From: Pseudomonas trivialis
GTDB lineage: Bacteria > Pseudomonadota > Gammaproteobacteria > Pseudomonadales > Pseudomonadaceae
Assembly: GCF_001439805.1 (NCBI RefSeq)
Contig: NZ_JYLK01000018.1
Span: 78,644-142,643 of the forward strand
DNA: 64,000 nucleotides
Direction of reading: 5' to 3'
The notes under the pieces are model-generated. The model was not told the DNA's origin, did not search any database, and saw only the letters and a list, made by a program, of their open reading frames with translations. Below are positions 34,980-43,603 of the stretch, one piece after another (the stretch's first letter is position 1; the number at the start of each line of letters is the position of its first letter). Made by a program: the position numbers and the translations under genes.

Positions 34980-36476
34980 TTACTGGGCGCGGCTGACGGC
35001 GCCGACTTTGCCCATCACGAAGCCGATGAATTGCTCAACGCTCATCTTCTGGCCATTGAAGGTCACTTCGTTGTTGGCGTAATGCAGCTTGGACACCACG
35101 TCAGTCCCGACCACCGTGGCCAGCTGGCTGCCAACCGCCATGCCGCTGATCATCTGCGACGCCATCTGCGCTTGCTGCTCGATGGCTTTAGGGTCGGTCA
35201 CGCCGCCGAGCTGCGCCTGCAGGGCGGCGACGTCGGCGATCATGGGCTTGGACAGGGTGAGGTTGGCGTCCAGCAGCGACACCATTTGCTTGCCCAGCTC
35301 AACCGGCGGCAGTTCCATGCTGACGGGCTTGGCCAGGTCCAGCACGAGGTTGAACTTGCTTTCGCCATGGGTGGTTTTCAGCGACAGGTTCTCTACCGCC
35401 ACTTGCGGCTTGGCGGCCAGCAGTTGGTTGACGTTGGCCTCGGCCAGGGCTTGTTCGGCTTCAGTCAGTTGCAGTTCCGGCGCTGGCTCGCCCGCAGCGG
35501 CGGCGGCTTGCACCGGTTGCATTTTTTCCTGATAGAGCTTGGTGAGCACCACCATCGACGGGATGTCGACGTCCTTCATGCTCACGGCCATGGCGGCCGA
35601 ACCCACGGCTTTGCCCTGGTAACCGATCTCGTCGATCTTGTAGTCGACGCGGCCGGCCAGGTTGTTGTCCTTGATGTTGCTGGAGTCTTTTTGCTCAAAG
35701 CCCTTGAGGGTCAGCACGCTTTGCTGCGGACCGAAGGTGAACTTGGCGTCGGTCAGCTCCACGGTGTTTTGCCCGGTGTAGAAGTCGAAGGTGGACTTCT
35801 CCAGGTTGCTGGCCACGGTCAGGCCAGCCAGGTCCGCTGCGAGCGGCGTGCCGTCGCCGTCCACGGCCGTCACCTTGAGGCTGTTCATGTAGCCGTCGAG
35901 CTTGACCTTCTTGCCTTCGGCGGTGCTGTCGAAGTTGAGGTTAAGGCCGGAGAAGCTCGCCGAGGACTTGTCGTCCTTGAACTCCAGGGGCAGCAGTTCG
36001 ACGTTGCCGTTGACCGAGCGGGTGTAGCCGATATTGGTCACGCCTTTGAGCGGCGACACGTCCTTGGCGGCGGCGAACCATTTTTCGCTGGTGGGGTTCT
36101 TTTCCAGCTCAAAGTGACTGGTGGCCATGACCGGCAGCCATTTGAGCGTGACCAGGCGCGAGAACGGCAGCGGGCCGTGTTCGATATGGTCGACAAACAG
36201 CAATTCGGGGTTGGGGTTGTCTTCACCGAAGACCGCGCCCTGCGCTTTCAGACGGTAGTGGGCGGTGCTGCTGAACACGCCACGGTCGAGGGAGACCAGT
36301 TCCAGGGAGACCTTGCCATCGACGCCGGCCATGGAGGTCTGCAGTTCCTTGTTGGCGTTCTGGATCGCGGTTTGCAGCACCGGCTCCAGTTGTTTACCGG
36401 TGTACCAGGCGCCGCCTGCACTGACGACGCCAACGGCGACCACAAAACTTAAAAGAACTACGGCTGGCTTATTCAT
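34980..36476 (-). CDS. DUF945 (YdgA-family) protein
   Basis: A 498-residue protein with one N-terminal membrane anchor (residues about 5-24) and a large periplasmic beta-rich body. The conserved features of the DUF945/YdgA family are visible: an early GxxxxxxLxP segment, FSSTAHYRL, DHIEHGPLP, and repeated alternations of F, L and V strands. C-terminal MSVEQFIGFVMGK. Role unknown; related proteins have been linked to the envelope. Stand-alone gene. Confidence 0.85.
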   Translation of the reverse strand: MNKPAVVLLSFVVAVGVVSAGGAWYTGKQLEPVLQTAIQNANKELQTSMAGVDGKVSLELVSLDRGVFSSTAHYRLKAQGAVFGEDNPNPELLFVDHIEHGPLPFSRLVTLKWLPVMATSHFELEKNPTSEKWFAAAKDVSPLKGVTNIGYTRSVNGNVELLPLEFKDDKSSASFSGLNLNFDSTAEGKKVKLDGYMNSLKVTAVDGDGTPLAADLAGLTVASNLEKSTFDFYTGQNTVELTDAKFTFGPQQSVLTLKGFEQKDSSNIKDNNLAGRVDYKIDEIGYQGKAVGSAAMAVSMKDVDIPSMVVLTKLYQEKMQPVQAAAAAGEPAPELQLTEAEQALAEANVNQLLAAKPQVAVENLSLKTTHGESKFNLVLDLAKPVSMELPPVELGKQMVSLLDANLTLSKPMIADVAALQAQLGGVTDPKAIEQQAQMASQMISGMAVGSQLATVVGTDVVSKLHYANNEVTFNGQKMSVEQFIGFVMGKVGAVSRAQ

Positions 36477-36635
36477 GAAGTGACCTGATCAAATCCTGTG
36501 AGAAGTGGGCTGTCTTCCTTGAACCCTGTAGGGGTTGGCTCAAGCCCGTCGAAAACGGGGGAAAGATTAGCACTGGCAGCCATGAACGGCCCAGCCTTTC
36601 AGAGGCGTTTGCGCAACAGGGGTTCCGGCGTCACG

Positions 36636-38075
36636 TCAGTGCCGCGGTGTTGCACCTTGCGTGCGCGCACTTTCCCAGCCACCCCCCAGCGCCAGGAACA
36701 GGTCGATCTGGCTCATGGCGACCTGGGTGTTGGCGGCCGCCAGCTGCGCGCGCACATCGGTGTAGGTGCGCGTGGCTTGCAGGTCGGCCAGGAACGATGC
36801 GCGACCGGCCTGGAAAAAGCGATGGGTCTGCCCCGCCGCTTCCCTGGCGGACTCGCCGGCTTCGACCAGTGCATCACGGCGCTGCAACATGGCGGTGTAT
36901 TGCGCAAGGCCGGTCTGGGTTTCGCGGATGGCATTGAGCACCACCCCGTCGAAATGCGCCAGGGCGCCCTGGGTGGCGGCCTCGGCTTCGTGGATGCGCG
37001 CGCGGGCGCCGTTGGTGGGGACGGTCCAGCTGATCATCGGGCCGAAGCCCCAGCGGTTGGTCGCCGGCGTGCCGAGGTCGTCGAGCAGGCCCACGGTGCC
37101 GACAGAGGCGCCGATGGCGATGTCCGGGTACAGCGCGCCGGTGGCCACGCCGATGCGCGCGGTGGCGGCGGCCAGTTGGCGTTCGGCCTGGCGTACGTCG
37201 GGGCGGCGTTTGAGCAAGGCGGCGCCGTCGCCTACCGGCAGCAACTGGGCGATGTGCGGCAGTTCGGCGCAACTGGCAGTGCCGGCCGGCAATTGGTCCA
37301 GCGGCCTGGCCAGCAGCATCGACAAACGAAACAGCCCGGCCTGGCGTGCGGCTTCATAACGCGGCATGTCGGCGCGCAAGGATTTGTATTGGGTCTGCGA
37401 GCGGGTCACCTGGGTTTCATCACCGCGACCGGCATCGCGCAGGCGCTGAGTGAGCCGGGTGCTCTGGCCTTGCAGGTCAAGGGACTCGTGGGCAATCGCC
37501 AGTTCCTCGTTGGCCGCGCATACCCGTGTGTACGAGCGCACCACATCGGCCACCAGGGTGATGCGGGCGATATCGGCCGCGGCCTGGGCGGCGTCGGCAT
37601 TGGCCTGGGCGCTTTCGATGCCACGTTGCAAGGTGCCGAACAGGTCGAACTGGTAGGAGGTGGTAATGCCCACGCTGCCGATGTTGTCCACCGGGACCTT
37701 CTCGGGCTGCAGGAACGCCTCGCCGGACTCCTGCAGGCGCTGGGCTTCGGCCTTGGCGCCGGCGCTCCAGCCGCCGGCGGACTCGGCCTGCTGGCTCTGG
37801 AAACGCGCGCGCTGCAGGTTCGCGGCAGCCACACGCAGGTCGGTGTTGGAGGCCATGGCCTGGCGCACCAGTTCATCCAGGCGCGGGTCCTTATACAGCT
37901 TCCACCAGTCGGCCGGCACCGGCGCCGACACCACGTTGTCGCCCTCGCCCGCTATCGGCCCTTGCAGGTCTTTGCGGTTGGCGGCGGCCGTGTCCGGCAG
38001 CGAGTAATCCGGGCCCACCACCTGGCAGGCCGACAGCAGCAACCCCAGCGCGGACGTGGCCAGAAGCCGTTTCAT
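36636..38075 (-). CDS. Outer-membrane efflux lipoprotein (NodT/OMF family)
   Basis: A 479-residue TolC-like channel with lipobox LSAC (Cys17) and the conserved start VVGPDY.LP. Two OEP-type helical repeats (ELVRQAMASNTDLRVAAANLQRAR; RPDVRQAERQLAAATARIGVATGALYPDI). It should join the HlyD and FUSC proteins encoded upstream into an export path. Overlaps the HlyD gene by four bases; last gene of a five-gene operon. Confidence 0.92.
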   Translation of the reverse strand: MKRLLATSALGLLLSACQVVGPDYSLPDTAAANRKDLQGPIAGEGDNVVSAPVPADWWKLYKDPRLDELVRQAMASNTDLRVAAANLQRARFQSQQAESAGGWSAGAKAEAQRLQESGEAFLQPEKVPVDNIGSVGITTSYQFDLFGTLQRGIESAQANADAAQAAADIARITLVADVVRSYTRVCAANEELAIAHESLDLQGQSTRLTQRLRDAGRGDETQVTRSQTQYKSLRADMPRYEAARQAGLFRLSMLLARPLDQLPAGTASCAELPHIAQLLPVGDGAALLKRRPDVRQAERQLAAATARIGVATGALYPDIAIGASVGTVGLLDDLGTPATNRWGFGPMISWTVPTNGARARIHEAEAATQGALAHFDGVVLNAIRETQTGLAQYTAMLQRRDALVEAGESAREAAGQTHRFFQAGRASFLADLQATRTYTDVRAQLAAANTQVAMSQIDLFLALGGGWESARTQGATPRH

Positions 38076-38962
38076 GGTTGCTCTCCGTCGTTAACCTTGT
38101 CGCCAATGATCGACACCGTGGCCGTGCGCCCGGCGATCATGCGAAAGTCGGCCGGCACGTCGTCGAAGGCGATGCGTACCGGAATCCGCTGGGCCAGGCG
38201 CACCCAGCTGAACGCCGGGTTGACGTTGGGCAGCAGGTTGGAGCCGCTGCTGCGGTCGCGGTCTTCGATGCCGGCGACGATGCTCTGCACATGGCCGCGC
38301 AGGCGGGCGTTGTCGCCGATCACACGGATATCCACGGCCATGCCGACGTGGATGCCGTCGAGCTTGGTCTCTTCGAAATAACCGTCGATGTGGAAAGAGT
38401 TGCTGTCCACCACCGACAGCACCGGGCGCCCGGCGGTGACGAATTCCTGGCTGCGCGGCGCGCGGTCGTTGACGTAGCCGTCCACCGGGCTGCGGATCAC
38501 CGAGCGATCCAGGTTCAACTGAGCCGCGTCCACGGTGACTTGCGCTTCGGCCAGGGCCGACTGGGCGCGGGCCACGCGGGACTGGCTTTCTTCGAGTTGC
38601 TCGCTGGGCACGAGGTTGCCCAGCCCACGGTTGCGCTTGTACTCGCGCTGGGCCTGGGCCAGGGTTTCCTGGCGGTCGGCCACGGCGGCGCGGGCCTGGC
38701 GCAGGGCCAGTTTGAAACGGTCTTGGTCGACGGCGAACAGCACTTGACCCTTGGTCACTGGCTGGTTGTCGTGCACGTCCACGCGCTGGATCAGCCCGGA
38801 CACGTCCGGCGCAATCTGCACGATGTCGGCACGGATGTGGCCGTCGCGGGTCCAGGGGGCAAACATGTAGTACATGACCATGCGCCACACGACGACGACC
38901 GCGAACGTCACGATCAACAGCGTGAGGACCACACGGCCGAGGGTCAAAAAAGGTTTTTTCAT
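38072..38962 (-). CDS. HlyD/AaeA-type membrane fusion protein
   Basis: A 296-residue periplasmic adaptor with one N-terminal helix (about 10-30), lipoyl half-motifs around VSGLIQRVDVHDNQPVTKGQVLF, an alpha-hairpin (residues 80-140), and a beta-barrel end (YFEETKLDGIHVGMAVDI). Closest in pattern to AaeA, which works with FUSC-type AaeB in aromatic acid efflux. Four-base overlaps on both sides. Confidence 0.9.
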   Translation of the reverse strand: MKKPFLTLGRVVLTLLIVTFAVVVVWRMVMYYMFAPWTRDGHIRADIVQIAPDVSGLIQRVDVHDNQPVTKGQVLFAVDQDRFKLALRQARAAVADRQETLAQAQREYKRNRGLGNLVPSEQLEESQSRVARAQSALAEAQVTVDAAQLNLDRSVIRSPVDGYVNDRAPRSQEFVTAGRPVLSVVDSNSFHIDGYFEETKLDGIHVGMAVDIRVIGDNARLRGHVQSIVAGIEDRDRSSGSNLLPNVNPAFSWVRLAQRIPVRIAFDDVPADFRMIAGRTATVSIIGDKVNDGEQP

Positions 38963-39168
38963 GTCATCAGGTATCGACTGAGTGAGTCCACCGCGCCCAG
39001 CATCAGCGCGTAGAGCCCCACATTGAACAATGCCCGGTGCCAGACCAGGCGATAGAAGTGCATGCGCGTCAACAGCCCGTGCACCACCAGAAACAACAGG
39101 TACGTAATGCCCATCAGCACCAGCAGCGTGGGCAGGAACACCCCGCTGATATCCAGATCACCGATCAT
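38959..39168 (-). CDS. DUF1656 (AaeX-like) small membrane protein
   Basis: A 69-residue protein with two transmembrane helices (LPTLLVLMGITYLLFLVV and ALFNVGLYALMLGAV) and the DUF1656 start GDLDISGVFLP. It is almost always encoded between a FUSC transporter and its HlyD adaptor, as here. Function unknown; presumed transporter subunit. Confidence 0.9.
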   Translation of the reverse strand: MIGDLDISGVFLPTLLVLMGITYLLFLVVHGLLTRMHFYRLVWHRALFNVGLYALMLGAVDSLSRYLMT

Positions 39169-41243
39169 AAAGGCGCTCCCTCCGGCAGCGGCGCTTCCAG
39201 CTCCGTGCCACCAATGAATTCGACCCCCGGCAGCAGCGCCAGGCGCAGGCCGGCCAGCGCGTGCAGCAGGTGCAGGCGGGTGTCGTCGGCGTCCTGCAGG
39301 CCCTGGCCGTTGAGGGCGCGACGGGTGCGGTCGAGTGTCATCAGCAGACCGCTGGGCGCGGGCAAGCGTTCACCCGCCTTGAGACAGGCCTTGAAGTAGC
39401 CGCCCACGCCTTCCACCACCTGGTTGAGCAGCACCCGGGGCACGCCGAGGATGCGTGGCGAGTAGGCCAGCAAGTCGAGCAGGTTCAGCGCCACGCGCAA
39501 GTCGCGCAGGGCGATGCCAGTGTCTTGCCCGGTGAGGGCCAGGCGTGGCAGGTGTTGCATCAGGCGGTCGAGCATCTGCGCGGCCATGTGCCGATGCTCG
39601 GCCAGGGTGGCGGGTTCGGTGAGGCTGACGATGTCGCGCCAGCTGAACCGGGTGAGGCGCTTGGCTGCCAGCTCGGCGCCGAAGGGCCGCGCGATCAGCG
39701 TCCATACAAAGGCGAACAGCAGGCCCACGGGCCCGGCCAGATTGACGTTGGCGAAGTTGAGAAAATCGGCGTCGTAGGCACCCTGGATGCTGATGAACGA
39801 CGAGGTGTTGACCAGCGTCAGCAGCATGCCCAGGTAAAAGCGCGGCTGGACCGTGAGGGTGCCGATGCAGATGAACGGCACGGCGAAGGCCAGCACCAGC
39901 ATCGGGAAGTCATGCAGGTTGGGCAGCACCAGAAACAGGTACAGGCTGGCGAACAGCACCGACATGGCGGTCCAGAAAAAGAACCGGTAAATCTGCGGCG
40001 CCGGGTCGTCCATCGTGGCGAAGAAGCTGCATGCGACGGCGGCGAGGATCACCGCGCTGCCGCCGTCGGTCCAGCCCAGCAGGATCCACAGCACCGAGGC
40101 GACGATGATCGCGCTGACGGTGGAAAACGCCGAGTAGAACATCAGGCCCCGGTCGAGGAACGGCGTCAGCCGGCCCAGGCGCCAGTGACGGTACACGGCG
40201 CGCCAGGTGTCCTGGCTTTCGCACTGGATGGCGGCTTGCAGGCTGCGGCAGTCCTGCCACAGGTCGACCCACTCGGCCAGGCGATAGAGCGCGTTGGAGA
40301 ACAGCAACGTGTGGCGGTCGTTGAGTGCGTCGCCCTGGGGTTGCGCGGCGTCGATCTGGTCGCGCAACAAGCGCCAGCGCTCAAGGGGCGCGGTGTCGGT
40401 GGTGCCTTGCAGCCAGGCATCGGCCGCTTGCAGCAAGGGCATGAGGCGCTCGAGAAACTCGGGGGCGCGATGTTCGATGGCGTACACCGCGTCGTCCAGC
40501 GCGTCGATCACCGGCAGCAGGTGAATCATGCGCCCGCGCAGTTCCTTGGTGTTGCGCACCGTCTGGGGCCGCGCGCCTTCATGGGGCAGTTGGCCGATCA
40601 TCAGTTCAAGGGTGTTGAAGGTGGCGACCATGCCGCCACGCAGGTTGCTGACTTCCTCGATGTCGACGTTGCGCGTGAGAAAGCGCTGACTGTAGACCTG
40701 CGCGTCGGCAAACCACTTGGTCACCGAACCGTCGAACACCGGCATCAGCCGACGCGGCCAGAACATCGCGCCGACCACAGCGGCCACGACGATGCCGAGG
40801 AAGATCTCCTCGGTGCGCGCTTCGGCCACGTTCCACACTGCCAGGGGGTTATCCACCACGGGCAGCGCGATCAGCGGCAGCGTGTAGCCGGCGAGCATCA
40901 GGGCATAGTTGTTGGCGGTGCGCAGGTGCATGGAGAGGAACAGCAAGGTGCCGGTCCACAGCGCAATCACCACCACCAGAATATAGGGCGACTGCACGAA
41001 CATCGGCACGAACAACACCGCCGCCGCCGCGCCCATCAAGGTGCCGATGGCGCGGTACAGCGCCTTGGAACTGGTAGGGCCGACGAATGGGCTGGAGACG
41101 ATGTACACGGTGGCCATCGCCCAATATGGACGCGGCATTTGCATGAGCATGGCGATGTACAGCGCGATCATCGACGCCGCGAAGGTGCGCACGCCGTAGA
41201 ACCAGTCGCGGGCCGGCGGCATGCCGGTAAAAAATCCGTTCAA
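39165..41243 (-). CDS. FUSC-family (AaeB-like) efflux transporter
   Basis: A 692-residue inner membrane protein with two blocks of about five to six helices (residues 20-170 and 355-500) separated by a cytoplasmic region, the FUSC layout. The N-terminus RDWFYGVRTFAASMIALYIAMLMQMPRPYWAM is characteristic. Relatives export aromatic carboxylic acids or fusaric acid. The natural substrate here is unknown. Overlaps marR and DUF1656 genes by four bases each. Confidence 0.92.
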   Translation of the reverse strand: MNGFFTGMPPARDWFYGVRTFAASMIALYIAMLMQMPRPYWAMATVYIVSSPFVGPTSSKALYRAIGTLMGAAAAVLFVPMFVQSPYILVVVIALWTGTLLFLSMHLRTANNYALMLAGYTLPLIALPVVDNPLAVWNVAEARTEEIFLGIVVAAVVGAMFWPRRLMPVFDGSVTKWFADAQVYSQRFLTRNVDIEEVSNLRGGMVATFNTLELMIGQLPHEGARPQTVRNTKELRGRMIHLLPVIDALDDAVYAIEHRAPEFLERLMPLLQAADAWLQGTTDTAPLERWRLLRDQIDAAQPQGDALNDRHTLLFSNALYRLAEWVDLWQDCRSLQAAIQCESQDTWRAVYRHWRLGRLTPFLDRGLMFYSAFSTVSAIIVASVLWILLGWTDGGSAVILAAVACSFFATMDDPAPQIYRFFFWTAMSVLFASLYLFLVLPNLHDFPMLVLAFAVPFICIGTLTVQPRFYLGMLLTLVNTSSFISIQGAYDADFLNFANVNLAGPVGLLFAFVWTLIARPFGAELAAKRLTRFSWRDIVSLTEPATLAEHRHMAAQMLDRLMQHLPRLALTGQDTGIALRDLRVALNLLDLLAYSPRILGVPRVLLNQVVEGVGGYFKACLKAGERLPAPSGLLMTLDRTRRALNGQGLQDADDTRLHLLHALAGLRLALLPGVEFIGGTELEAPLPEGAPL

Positions 41244-41686
41244 GGCGCCACCGCCCCCGCCGCTTCGAAGGCGCGCAGCACGCGCAACGCGGCTTCGAGG
41301 TCGCTGCGGGGAATGTCGGCCAGCACTTCGCGGCGCAGGCGCACCAGTTGCGCTTCCACCGCCTGCACCCGCTCACGCCCGCGCTCGGTGAGGCTCAAGG
41401 CTTTGGCGCGGCGGTCGTGGACGTCTTCGGTACGGCACACATAGCCGCCGCTGCACAGCTGGTCGAGCAGGCGCACCAGCGACGGGCTTTCGATGCCGGA
41501 GGCCTGGGCCACCTTGACCTGATGCACGCCGTCGCCCAGGCGGCCGATCATCAACAGCGGCACGGCACAGGCTTCGGAGATGCCATAGCTGACCAGCGTG
41601 GCCTGGCAGATTTTGCGCCAGTTGCGGGCGCCCACCACCATGCTGCTGCTGAGGTTCATCTGAAGGTGTTCAAGGGATTGGGACAC
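41240..41686 (-). CDS. MarR-family transcriptional regulator
   Basis: A 148-residue winged-helix protein. Recognition helix region VKVAQASGIESPSLVRLLDQL, wing CRTEDVHDRRAKALSLTERG, and flanking dimerisation helices. It leads the FUSC operon and overlaps the next gene by four bases, so it very likely represses its own operon and is released by the exported compound or a precursor. A perfect inverted repeat 17 bases upstream of the ATG is the probable operator. Confidence 0.92.
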   Translation of the reverse strand: MSQSLEHLQMNLSSSMVVGARNWRKICQATLVSYGISEACAVPLLMIGRLGDGVHQVKVAQASGIESPSLVRLLDQLCSGGYVCRTEDVHDRRAKALSLTERGRERVQAVEAQLVRLRREVLADIPRSDLEAALRVLRAFEAAGAVAP

Positions 41687-41702
41687 GGGATTGTTCGCAT
41701 AC

Positions 41703-41718
41703 AGTTAGTTTGCTAACT
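41703..41718. promoter_or_regulatory. Probable MarR operator
   Basis: AGTTAG (41703-41708) and CTAACT (41713-41718), a perfect inverted repeat with a four-base spacer, of the TTAG...CTAA kind typical for MarR-family sites. It sits right before the marR start codon, where binding would block its promoter. Confidence 0.65.
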
Positions 41719-41788
41719 ATCAATATGGTGGAAGCTGGCTTGAGCGTCAAGTTTTGAAACAATTTGGCGGATGGGTGGTGGCAAAAAA

Positions 41789-41810
41789 TGTGGGAGGGGG
41801 CTTGGCTCCG
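41789..41810. repeat. Single REP-like sequence
   Basis: TGTGGGAGGGGGCTTGGCTC matches the common fluorescens-group REP core (GTGGGAGGGGGCTTGCCCC), here diverged and unpaired. It lies between convergently placed gene ends of the marR operon and the glycosyltransferase gene. Confidence 0.55.
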
Positions 41811-41839
41811 GGGCTGTCGCGTCGAAGCCCAAGCCCAGT

Positions 41840-43423
41840 CTAGGGACAGCCCTCGGGCAACATCGACGGCACATTGCACAACACAAACAACCGCGCCCTG
41901 GCGCCACCGCCGTCCTGGCGACTGAGTTCGCGCCAGCCGTTCGGCAGCGGCGCGAATTCATCCGGCGCTTCGTTGCTGCTGATCAGCCATACGCGCCGGG
42001 TGCCGGCGGGCAGTGACGAGAGGTGGTCGAGGTAGATGCGCCCGCCGTCCTGATCCACCAGGGTGCCGAAGCCGTAGGCGTTCGGTCGCGTTGGCGTGCC
42101 GTCGGGTTTGGGCGGGGTGTAGAGCTGCAGTTGGGCGTCGGTCTGGTCGTAATAGACGTAGCTGAGGTACCACATCATGTCGCTGAGCACGATGCGATCG
42201 TCTTCCTGGTAGTTGCGATTGACGAACTCCACCGGCACGTTGAACTGGTCCTGCTCGTCCACCGTGAAGTTGTTTTTCAGCCCAACCAGTTCCACCCCCA
42301 CCAGCAACACGAACAACGCCGCGCCCCACCACGATCCGCGGTCGATGAGCAGCGCCAGCAGGATCGACAAGCCCAGGGCATACACCGTGAGATAGCGCTC
42401 AATGAACACCGGCGAAATAAACGACACGGCGTAGACCAGCAGCAGCGGCAGCAGGAAAAACAGCGCCAGCAGGCTGGCAGGTCGATAGGGTTGGCGATCA
42501 CGCCAGACGCTGACGCCAACCAGCGCAATCAATAGCAGGGGGAAACCCCAGAACAGCGGTCGCCACAGCGCCAGGCCTTCATCCTGCAACATGAATTGCC
42601 AGACCATCGATGGCACAGACAGCGCATTGACCGGATCTTCCCAGCCAATGTCACCGCCGACCTTGAGCTGGTCGACGTGCTGCACCAGGTCCAGCAGGCC
42701 TGGCAACCAGGGCAGGTACGCCAGCACAATCGCGACGTTGGTCGCCCACCATGCCCGGCGCGCGATCAGGCGCTGACCGCAGGTGCCCAGCACCCCCAGA
42801 TACGCCCAATGCACCAGCACGCACAGGGCGGTGAAGTAATGGGTGTAGAAACCTGCGGTCATCAGCAGCCCATAGGCCACCAGGTAGCGCGTGCGTTCGG
42901 GTTGGCGCACCCAGTACACCAGCGCCAGCGTGGCGCCCAGCAGCCAAACGCCCAACAGCGAATACATGCGCACTTCCTGGCTGTACCGCACCGCCGTCGG
43001 CAGCAGCGCCAGCAGTACGCCGGCCAGTACCGCCGCGCGCCGGGTGGACAGCTGCCGCGTGAGCCAGATGCCCAGGCCCACGGCGATCGCGCCCGGGATG
43101 GCGCTCATGGCCCTGATCGACCCAATGCTGTCGCCGAACAGTTCGATCCAGCCGCGCAGCAGGAAGAAGTACAACGGCGGGTGTACATCGTGGGCCGCGT
43201 GAAACCACAGGTCGTCCACGGCGTATTCGCTGAGCAACAGGCTTGAGCCCTCATCGCCCCAGATGGCCGACGCCGTCAGGTTGTAGAACCGCAGGGCCAT
43301 CGCCAGCGCCAGGAGCGGTACCCACCAAAGCTGGCTGATCCAGCCGGCCCGCTCCCAGCCAAGTCGGTTGAGCGCGGGCAATGCCGCGATTTTTTCGTTT
43401 TGCTCTACCACAGACCGACGCAC
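41840..43423 (-). CDS. GT39/ArnT-like membrane glycosyltransferase
   Basis: About 527 residues with many transmembrane helices. The first loop carries IWGDEGSSLLLSEYAVD and the HDVHPPLYFFLLRGW motif, the acidic and HPPLY signature of dolichyl-/undecaprenyl-phosphate-sugar-dependent GT39 and ArnT-type enzymes (catalytic Asp/Glu in GDE). A periplasmic C-terminal domain follows (YQEDDRIVLSDMMWYLSYV). The GTG at 43423 is preferred because AGGGGA lies six bases upstream; a more distal in-frame ATG at 43468 exists. The acceptor is unknown. Divergent from the secreted helical protein gene. Confidence 0.85.
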   Translation of the reverse strand: MRRSVVEQNEKIAALPALNRLGWERAGWISQLWWVPLLALAMALRFYNLTASAIWGDEGSSLLLSEYAVDDLWFHAAHDVHPPLYFFLLRGWIELFGDSIGSIRAMSAIPGAIAVGLGIWLTRQLSTRRAAVLAGVLLALLPTAVRYSQEVRMYSLLGVWLLGATLALVYWVRQPERTRYLVAYGLLMTAGFYTHYFTALCVLVHWAYLGVLGTCGQRLIARRAWWATNVAIVLAYLPWLPGLLDLVQHVDQLKVGGDIGWEDPVNALSVPSMVWQFMLQDEGLALWRPLFWGFPLLLIALVGVSVWRDRQPYRPASLLALFFLLPLLLVYAVSFISPVFIERYLTVYALGLSILLALLIDRGSWWGAALFVLLVGVELVGLKNNFTVDEQDQFNVPVEFVNRNYQEDDRIVLSDMMWYLSYVYYDQTDAQLQLYTPPKPDGTPTRPNAYGFGTLVDQDGGRIYLDHLSSLPAGTRRVWLISSNEAPDEFAPLPNGWRELSRQDGGGARARLFVLCNVPSMLPEGCP

Positions 43424-43603
43424 CTTGATTCCCCTGCCACTGCTCTGATTGCCGACACGCAAACCCACGCCACTTTAGGACAAATGCCCCCGATTCGCTT
43501 GTGCAATCGGACAAATCGGCCAATTGCGCAGGACTTCACCGAAGCGCTGGTCGGATCACGCTATGATTGCCCTCCTCCAAGGACTCAGGCTCAAGGGCAT
43601 CTT

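Noticed and set aside
41789..41835. Operator or terminator role for the GTGGGAGGGGG sequence
   Set aside because: It matches the common REP core of fluorescens-group genomes and lacks a paired arm or T-tract.
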